64,000 nucleotides of DNA from Amyelois transitella (Eukaryota > Arthropoda > Insecta > Lepidoptera > Pyralidae), in the NCBI RefSeq assembly GCF_032362555.1, contig NC_083507.1, forward strand, positions 2,545,001 through 2,609,000, given 5' to 3'. Below are positions 60,701-64,000 of this stretch, piece by piece. The notes below the pieces were generated by a model. It was not told the DNA's origin, ran no database searches, and worked only from the letters and a program-made list of their open reading frames with translations. The position numbers and the translations under genes are program-made. Within the stretch, counting starts at the first letter, position 1. The number at the start of each line of letters is the position of its first letter.

Positions 60701-60798
60701 AATCTGTCCATACACTCGGGCTGAACTGACACAGACTGTTTCCTGCTCACAGGACTACAAGTCTGCAGAAGACGATTCCTATACGATTCACTAAACAT
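27550..60798 (-). CDS. fzr: fizzy-related (Cdh1/FZR1), complete, 9 coding exons
   Basis: This is the WD40 co-activator that binds the anaphase-promoting complex (APC/C) and recruits D-box and KEN-box substrates for ubiquitination in late mitosis, G1 and endocycles. Exons on the minus strand are 60798-60657, 44173-43893, 33048-32815, 32589-32455, 31141-31027, 30228-30107, 29536-29368, 28215-28106 and 27726-27550. Phases agree throughout and give 494 residues, close to insect fzr length. The C-box is DRFVPCR (31-37). A basic [20 protein letters not shown] region follows, then seven WD40 blades with [15 protein letters not shown] and [17 protein letters not shown]. These signatures are Cdh1 rather than Cdc20 or the diverged lepidopteran cortex. 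The protein ends in LR where the family normally ends IR. An in-frame stop lies upstream of the ATG. Introns 1 and 2 are 16.5 and 10.8 kb. Confidence 0.95.
28106..28215 (-). CDS. fzr: fzr coding exon 8: WD40 blade
   Basis: Codes for 36 residues after a split Gly codon: [32 protein letters not shown]. Identical in pattern to other Cdh1 proteins. Acceptor TTTTTCAG, donor GTAAGT. Confidence 0.96.
28594..29361 (-). repeat. Four tandem partial copies of fzr exon 7 plus intron
   Basis: Donor sites in the array start at 28604, 28784, 28978 and 29170 (as read on the plus strand), followed by that of the true exon at 29362, so the units are 180, 194, 192 and 192 bases. Each holds about 106 bases of the 3' part of exon 7, an intact GTATGT donor, and about 81 bases of spacer. 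The two copies next to the exon are nearly identical. Copies share changes that the true exon lacks (GGC to GGG, ACT to ATT, CCG to CAG), so the array grew from an already diverged first duplicate. Each copy also has a CAG just before its exon part. Confidence 0.92.
29368..29536 (-). CDS. fzr: fzr coding exon 7: WD40 blade, source of the tandem array
   Basis: Codes for 56 residues plus one base: [37 protein letters not shown]. The donor is ACACAG then GTATGT. The last ~106 bases of this exon, with the donor and 81 bases of intron, form the unit repeated four times in the following intron (28594-29361). Confidence 0.95.
29889..30006 (-). mobile_element. S1 fragment in fzr intron 6
   Basis: CATACATACATATAATCACG to GTGACAGGTTGA, reversed 3' half. 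Confidence 0.75.
30107..30228 (-). CDS. fzr: fzr coding exon 6: WD40 blade
   Basis: Codes for 40 residues after a two-base split codon: [32 protein letters not shown]. Acceptor TTTACAG, donor GTAAGT. Confidence 0.96.
30275..30345 (-). mobile_element. S1 debris
   Basis: ATCACGCCTTACAAGGTAGA to ATTAGATAGCTTA, reversed and diverged. Confidence 0.4.
30673..30940 (+). mobile_element. S1 retroposon in fzr intron 5
   Basis: Head GTGCCGTGTGGTTCCCG to GACGTGACTTTATGTATG; full length with an extra GGCCACG segment. Confidence 0.88.
31027..31141 (-). CDS. fzr: fzr coding exon 5: WD40 blade
   Basis: Codes for 38 residues plus one base: [28 protein letters not shown]. The exon ends DTRCP plus C; the Cys and the short link to the next blade differ from the usual TRTPxLQSERR. 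Confidence 0.95.
31240..31370 (+). mobile_element. Helitron-like 3' remnant
   Basis: TCGCGCGGGCGAAGTTGCGC hairpin and a CTAG|T end at 31367-31370. Confidence 0.4.
31400..31515 (+). mobile_element. S1 fragment, middle part
   Basis: TCTAAGGGATAGGCTTATAA to TTTGAATCTCAATTCCATCA. Confidence 0.6.
32019..32122 (+). mobile_element. LINE L1x 3' terminal fragment
   Basis: GACAGAAGTATGCAGAGAAC to GAAGTGATTTCATATATG, matching the reverse of 59631-59720. Confidence 0.6.
32192..32421 (-). mobile_element. S1 retroposon next to fzr exon 4
   Basis: Reversed, near full length, with a 25-base gap in the tail region. Confidence 0.85.
32455..32589 (-). CDS. fzr: fzr coding exon 4: WD40 blade
   Basis: Codes for 45 residues, [19 protein letters not shown] to WDVTVNKE, in phase 0 at both ends. 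A reversed S1 copy ends 34 bases beyond its donor. Confidence 0.96.
32815..33048 (-). CDS. fzr: fzr coding exon 3: basic region and first blade
   Basis: Codes for 78 residues in phase 0: [18 protein letters not shown], then [16 protein letters not shown] and [16 protein letters not shown]. This is nearly invariant among Cdh1 proteins and begins the WD40 propeller. Acceptor GTTTCAG, donor GTAATT. Confidence 0.96.
33110..33238 (-). mobile_element. S1 fragment, 3' half
   Basis: CATACATACAATCACGTC to GTGACAGGTTGCT, in fzr intron 2 just upstream of exon 3. Confidence 0.75.
33239..38146. other. fzr intron 2, first gene-free block
   Basis: About 4.9 kb of unique-looking AT-rich DNA with no supported exon, SINE or TIR pair. 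A somewhat GC-richer patch lies at 37850-37990. Confidence 0.4.
38159..38417 (-). mobile_element. S1 retroposon, best preserved copy (family reference)
   Basis: About 259 bases, intact. On its own strand it runs from GCCGTGTGGTTCCCGGTACC, through GGATGTCGTAAAAGGCGACT, GATGGGCTAGC and AATCTCAATTCTATCATTAA, to CTACCCCGCAAGGGATATAG and an (ATGT)n tail. A perfect 12-base target duplication, CTAACCTAAGAA, lies at 38147-38158 and 38418-38429, which shows retroposition. No coding capacity. I see no sure Pol III boxes, so I call it SINE-like. Confidence 0.95.
38430..43892. other. fzr intron 2, second gene-free block
   Basis: AT-rich, without a supported gene. Weak reversed S1 debris lies at 41825-41885 and 42450-42530, and reversed GTCGCTTCGTG-module debris at 41690-41755. 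Confidence 0.4.
42450..42530 (-). mobile_element. S1 debris, 5' part
   Basis: GACGAAATCCACGG and GAAACCACACG match the reversed S1 head. Confidence 0.45.
43893..44173 (-). CDS. fzr: fzr coding exon 2: linker with KNEL-like segment
   Basis: Codes for residues 48-141. It includes [33 protein letters not shown] (family consensus LAYxxLLKNELLG) and the SPAVFKF segment. An alanine-rich stretch ([14 protein letters not shown]) makes this the most divergent part of the protein. Acceptor CTTCCAG, donor GTAAGC. Confidence 0.92.
44174..48258. other. fzr intron 1, first gene-free block
   Basis: Nothing supportable beyond scattered short open frames. A GC-richer patch occurs at 44600-44715. Confidence 0.4.
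48259..48640 (-). mobile_element. Helitron-like remnant, reversed
   Basis: The minus strand ends GCGGGCAACAGCTAG then T, with a repeat body typical of this class. The 5' end is not defined. Confidence 0.4.
49809..50048 (+). mobile_element. S1 retroposon in fzr intron 1
   Basis: Starts at TTCCCGGCACC (head lost) and ends GACGTGTCGTATGTATT. Confidence 0.9.
50668..51362 (-). mobile_element. Helitron-like element, reversed, ~695 bp
   Basis: On the minus strand it reads A|TCTACACTAATATTATAAAG to GGGGCGGGTCGCTAG|T. Both ends obey the Helitron A|T rule. No transposase frame seen. Confidence 0.65.
51530..51620 (-). mobile_element. tRNA-like SINE remnant
   Basis: GGATTTGAACC at 51558-51568 is a reversed box B in a tRNA-like setting, unlike S2. 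Too worn to define. Confidence 0.3.
51621..54276. other. fzr intron 1, middle block
   Basis: AT-rich. A 126-codon basic frame at 53452-53832 is the longest here but resembles nothing that I know. Confidence 0.35.
54277..54978. mobile_element. MITE-like element with inverted CRE sites
   Basis: 15-base ends AATAGGCTATTTGAC / GTCAAATAGCCTATT, best read as TA duplication plus GGCTATTTGAC termini. Inside are two GTGACGTCACACGCAAG blocks facing each other (near 54471 and 54790). About 700 bases, non-coding. Confidence 0.75.
54979..59081. other. fzr intron 1, late block
   Basis: AT-rich and unique-looking. It holds a LINE 3' tail fragment (55920-55990) and the possible 69-base exon at 57439-57507. 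Confidence 0.35.
57439..57507 (-). CDS. Possible alternative fzr exon (69 bp, acidic)
   Basis: The minus strand reads ATACTTAG, then 69 open bases, then GTAAGT. Inserted between fzr exons 1 and 2 it keeps frame (phase 1 to 1) and would add a 23-residue peptide with [13 protein letters not shown]. No fzr relative that I know has it, and a 16 kb intron can give such a segment by chance. Confidence 0.2.
59082..59301 (-). mobile_element. S2 tRNA-derived SINE
   Basis: Reversed, with a deletion in the body (missing part of the ATAGTATCG region); GGATTCGAACCC and GCTGCGCCACAG present. Confidence 0.85.
59604..60174 (-). mobile_element. LINE L1x, 5'-truncated copy with intact C-terminal frame
   Basis: A 180-codon frame (60170-59631) codes for the C-terminal end of a non-LTR reverse transcriptase polyprotein: [51 protein letters not shown], ending AYPSGKEA. 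A short 3' UTR and (TATG)n tail follow. A perfect 12-base target duplication TATTATGAACTA lies at 59592-59603 and 60175-60186. The frame has no stops or shifts, so the copy is young. Catalytic parts are absent, so it cannot move on its own. Confidence 0.9.
60187..60656. other. fzr intron 1, part next to exon 1
   Basis: AT-rich; nothing recognised. Confidence 0.4.
60657..60798 (-). CDS. fzr: fzr coding exon 1: N-terminus and C-box
   Basis: Codes for residues 1-47 plus one base. It opens [11 protein letters not shown] and includes the C-box DRFVPCR, followed by NNWQTSY, which matches the insect fzr N-terminus. The donor is CAAG then GTGAGT (60656-60651). The phase 1 end fits the CA start of exon 2. 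In the family the C-box binds the APC/C core. Confidence 0.93.
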
Positions 60799-61761
60799 TT
60801 TGAAGGTCTTAGTCCAAACCCTCTCAACACCAAAATCAAGAGGGTATTCAAATAATTATTCTTCAACCCACTAAAGTTCATTTACACATTTCGACTCCTA
60901 CATACGAAGGTGCACGATATAAGATTTGAAACAATTCCCGAGTGTAGTGCACTCCTCGAAAGCTAATAAGCATTTGGCTGAATTCGTTATAGTTTGTAGA
61001 CATGGCCCGACGTTATCAGAAGACATGGTTATCTAAGTCCATGTGTTAAAACCTGACACACGGATAAACACATCGACTTAAGAAATAATAAACAACGCAA
61101 ATACACAAACGGCACAATAATTTTTACAGTACAGTTATTGTAAAACAGAAAAATAAAATTTATAATTGAAATTATTATGTACACAAATTCGTGATGACAT
61201 TCGACATGACATCAATAAAAATGTTGCCATTATTAAGATAAGTTTGAATTAAAAGCCGTTGGCACTTCCAATTCCAATACAATCTTATTTTCATTTCGAA
61301 GATACGACAGCATTGGTCAATTGGTCATACTATTTTCGTCGTAAAAAGGATAAATAGTATTTTGTCTTAACATTGCCGATTATTACGGAAATTAAGAAAT
61401 CAACGAAAATATTTCGTTTCCATGTGTTGTCACCAAATCTGTTCTAGTATAATTTCGGTTAAAATTTTGGACTGAATATATACATTTATTTCTACTCTTT
61501 TAGGGTTTTACTGGAATGGACTGAGCCACTGTTAATGAGTTGTCTGTGCGCTACGCATGTGTATGTCAAGAAAATGGCTTGCTTTGAACATTTATAGGTA
61601 CCTACATGTACTTATTAATGTTAACGCATACATACATTAATAATCATAGGATGTGAAAGCTTATTAGTATTGAGAATGGCATGCTCTATAAGAAGATAAT
61701 TTTACGCATAATTGAGAGATGCAATATTTATTATTTATGGCAAAAAAATCATAGACACAAA
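60799..61761. other. Region upstream of fzr
   Basis: Would hold the fzr 5' UTR and promoter. I see no clear TATA-Inr pair or exon. Confidence 0.35.
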
Positions 61762-62012
61762 CATACATGAATATAGTCACTTCAATATCCCTTGTGGGGT
61801 AGACAGAGCCACCAGTCCTGAAGACTGATAGACCACGTTCAGCTGCACTGAATGGCTTTAAGATAGAATTGAGATTCAAATCTTGACAGGTTGCTAGCCC
61901 ATCGTCTACAAGAATCCCAAGTTTATTAGCCTATCCCTTAGTCGCCTCTTATGAAATCCGTGCGAAAGAGATGAAGCCACCCTTTTCTAACGTGCTGACA
62001 TCCACACGGCAT
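61762..62012 (-). mobile_element. S1 retroposon between fzr and the RBM45-like gene
   Basis: Reversed near full copy, diverged (TTCAATATCCCTTGTGGGGTA to CCACACGGCAT). Confidence 0.85.
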
Positions 62013-62330
62013 ATAAATTAAGAAATGAGATTACAGCGGTTTACAGATTTCTTTATACAGGTTATCTTCTTTTTGAATATTGAATAATTGAATAAACATA
62101 AGATAAAATCGAGGTTTCTGCAACAGCTCCTTTTCTACTTACTCTAAGAATCTTTAAGAAATTTTGTTCCGTGGGTATATGGCAACATTGAATTGTAAAC
62201 ATGCTTAAATCCTTGTATCAAAAACCAGAAGTTCAAAACCAAACAAAAAAAAAATAAGGAAAAGGTGTTTTTTTTTTTACATAGGTACCTACCTACCCCT
62301 CTTTCATGTTTATCGCAATGATTAAAACGC

Positions 62331-62360
62331 ATTTTCCGCGCGCTTTATTTCGCGAATGCG
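62331..62360. promoter_or_regulatory. E2F-like motifs upstream of the RBM45-like gene
   Basis: TTTTCCGCGCGC and TTTCGCGAA lie side by side in otherwise AT-rich DNA, 345 bases before the ATG. Both resemble the E2F site TTTSSCGC. Binding is inference. Confidence 0.25.
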
Positions 62361-62703
62361 ATCTTTGATGAACAAACTAACTAAAGTTAGAGTTCCCGTA
62401 ACGTGCCTGTCCTACGACACGCGATCAAGATTGTGAATTAAATATTAAAGAGTATCGCATTCACTTTCAAGATATAAATCAATCCAAGTCAAAAATCGAT
62501 ATTTAAGTTTAATCTTCATTTTATGTTGTTTTGGCATTTTATGGCACAAGTGAGATAGTGTGTTGTGGTTGTTGGCTTATACTTCTCAATTTCAACATTG
62601 TCTCTTAATTATTTGTGGGGTTTCAAGGTTAAAACTAAGAAATTAGGCATCAGATTGAAATTGATAATATTGATAGTAGCATATTGTAGATAAATAATAA
62701 ATC

Positions 62704-64000
62704 ATGGAATATCAGCGCAAAAGCAGACACGACGAAACGTCCATAGATGTGCCTATGTATTCAAGATTATTTATTGTTACTGATAAGAGAGCGACAGAAA
62801 CGCAATTCAGAGAGGCATTCAATAAATTTGGGCACATTGAAGATGTTCATATACCTCGAGATCACAATACTGGAGAATCAAAAGGATTGGTGTATATTAA
62901 GTTTTCAAAAGCATCTGAAGCTGCAGCAGCTTTAGAAGAAATGAATTTCAAAAACCTTCCTAACTGTACCCGTCCACTGAAAGTATTGGTTGCTGCTAAC
63001 CGCTCTGATATTCAAACAAAGGATAATGATGAGAAATATAAAAGAATTTTTATAAATATTCCAAAGGTGATGACTGAAGCTCAGATCAAAGAAGAATTTT
63101 CCAAATTTGGTTATGTACAATCTATCCTTATACAAAGAGACAGGGAGAGCGGACAACCGAGAGGTTTTGCATATGTGTCGTTTAATTCCTTCTTGCAAGC
63201 AGCAAGAGCTATTGAAGAGTGTGATCCAAGCTATCGGGCAATTTTTGCAACACCAAAAGTGCAAAAACGCGATAGACAAGAAAGTTCCTTTGAATACAAA
63301 ATGAATTCACTCGCAAATACATCTACAAATTATCATTCATCTGTAATGTCAGCCATGAATGTACAATCTGATGGGTCTACTTGTATAAATTTTATGTGTG
63401 CTCCCTTCCTGACAAAGTTTAATCTTGAGAGGTTGTTTGATATTGTTCCTGGGATGGTTGATTTCCAGTACTTTGTAGATTTGATGGGTGATTGTGGTAA
63501 AGGTACAGTCACTTACTCTAATCCAATGTCAGCTGCTCATGCTGTTCAAAAATTGAACAAATTTGAGTATCCGCCAGGTGTTAAAATGTTTGTTCGTCGT
63601 GACAATTCAAGGTTTGAAGCACATGAGCAAACCTTCAGGAATATTCCTAATGTGGTTAGAGACTTAAAAAAGGCAATCACATCTACTGCCAACTCCGCTG
63701 CCCCTGATTTGGCTCAGCTTGCTGAAGCTATTGCAGAAGCTTCTAAATTGATCAAAATGGCTACCAAAGGTGCTTCTGACTTGAATATTCCTGATGGTGA
63801 CAATCTCAATTATTGCAGTGTTAAGCTCCCTCCCCAAAAACCCTTGGCAGATATTGATAGTCCACTAGCAAAAAGATGTTTCTTGGTTTGCAAGCCGCAG
63901 CCACCTCCATTGACAGTGTTGCGAGATGTTTTCTGTCGTTTTGGAGATCTAATCAATGTTTACACACTTCCAAATAAAACTGTGGGATATGCTCGGTATG
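62704..64000 (+). CDS. RBM45-like RNA-binding protein (partial, runs off window)
   Basis: An uninterrupted reading frame of 432 codons, open at the window end. RRM1 has RNP2 LFIVTD (22-27) and RNP1 KGLVYIKF (60-67). RRM2 has IFINIP (115-120) and RGFAYVSF (153-160), followed by ECDPSYRAIFATPK, a segment typical of RBM45 (DRB1). A third, weaker RRM follows with INFMCAP and KGTVTYSN. A fourth begins RCFLVCKP and reaches VGYARY at the window end. The family is a nuclear RNA-binding protein with roles in neural development and stress responses in vertebrates. The start is the first ATG of the frame, in the context AATCATGG, after a stop-rich AT region. No intron interrupts this coding part. It is divergent from fzr, 1.9 kb away. 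Confidence 0.88.
   Translation, partial: MEYQRKSRHDETSIDVPMYSRLFIVTDKRATETQFREAFNKFGHIEDVHIPRDHNTGESKGLVYIKFSKASEAAAALEEMNFKNLPNCTRPLKVLVAANRSDIQTKDNDEKYKRIFINIPKVMTEAQIKEEFSKFGYVQSILIQRDRESGQPRGFAYVSFNSFLQAARAIEECDPSYRAIFATPKVQKRDRQESSFEYKMNSLANTSTNYHSSVMSAMNVQSDGSTCINFMCAPFLTKFNLERLFDIVPGMVDFQYFVDLMGDCGKGTVTYSNPMSAAHAVQKLNKFEYPPGVKMFVRRDNSRFEAHEQTFRNIPNVVRDLKKAITSTANSAAPDLAQLAEAIAEASKLIKMATKGASDLNIPDGDNLNYCSVKLPPQKPLADIDSPLAKRCFLVCKPQPPPLTVLRDVFCRFGDLINVYTLPNKTVGYARY

Noticed and set aside
27550..60798. Lepidopteran cortex gene instead of fzr
   Set aside because: The protein is highly conserved with insect Cdh1 ([29 protein letters not shown]), while cortex is strongly diverged.
1..64000. 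CRISPR array, operon or phage system
   Set aside because: Nothing prokaryotic is present; the repeats are eukaryotic transposons and exon duplications.

Overview
This is a 64 kb stretch of AT-rich insect nuclear DNA, most likely from a moth or butterfly. The evidence is small exons split by GT-AG introns, a dense load of lepidopteran-type SINEs with (ATGT)n tails, tRNA-derived SINEs, Helitron-like elements inserted between A and T, and two genes with clear insect orthologues. No prokaryotic, CRISPR or viral gene set is visible. All exon models were built by hand from splice sites, reading phase and paralogue or family comparison; no search or RNA data were available.

Region 1 (1-23.8 kb) holds a cluster of four related, fast-evolving secreted proteins that I cannot match to a named family. 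Order and orientation are A(-) B(-) C(+) D(+). B (213 aa) and C (229 aa) are head to head, about 0.9 kb apart, and resemble each other in exon layout, a YxxxxR...N...L helix, a DPxLxYLL segment and a C-x7-C pair. The outer genes A and D share a long first exon ending in an L(V)WDNV motif with the splice junction at the same codon and phase. A is cut by the window edge and carries about 18 Trp-Asn-Asp repeats. In all four, a splice acceptor lies 9-15 nt upstream of the ATG, suggesting a shared 5' UTR intron. The arrangement looks like an inverted duplication of a two-gene unit.

Region 2 (27.5-60.8 kb, minus strand) is fizzy-related (fzr, Cdh1), the WD40 activator of the anaphase-promoting complex. 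Nine coding exons give a complete 494-residue model with C-box and all blades. Two very large introns (16.5 and 10.8 kb) hold mostly unique AT-rich DNA plus mobile elements. Just downstream of coding exon 7, the 3' half of that exon with its donor site is tandemly repeated four more times.

Region 3 (62.7-64 kb, plus strand) is the start of an intronless RBM45-type RNA-binding protein gene, divergent from fzr and running off the window.

Mobile DNA fills the rest. Names used here: S1 is a ~260 bp SINE-like retroposon with an (ATGT)n tail and more than 30 copies or fragments; S2 is a tRNA-derived SINE with six copies; L1x is a LINE whose 3' end resembles that of S1; the others are Helitron-like elements (A|TC...CTAG|T) and MITEs. 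Nearly every intron of gene B is built mainly from these elements. The long stretches 23.8-27.5, 33.2-43.9 and 44.2-59 kb show no gene I can support apart from fzr exons.
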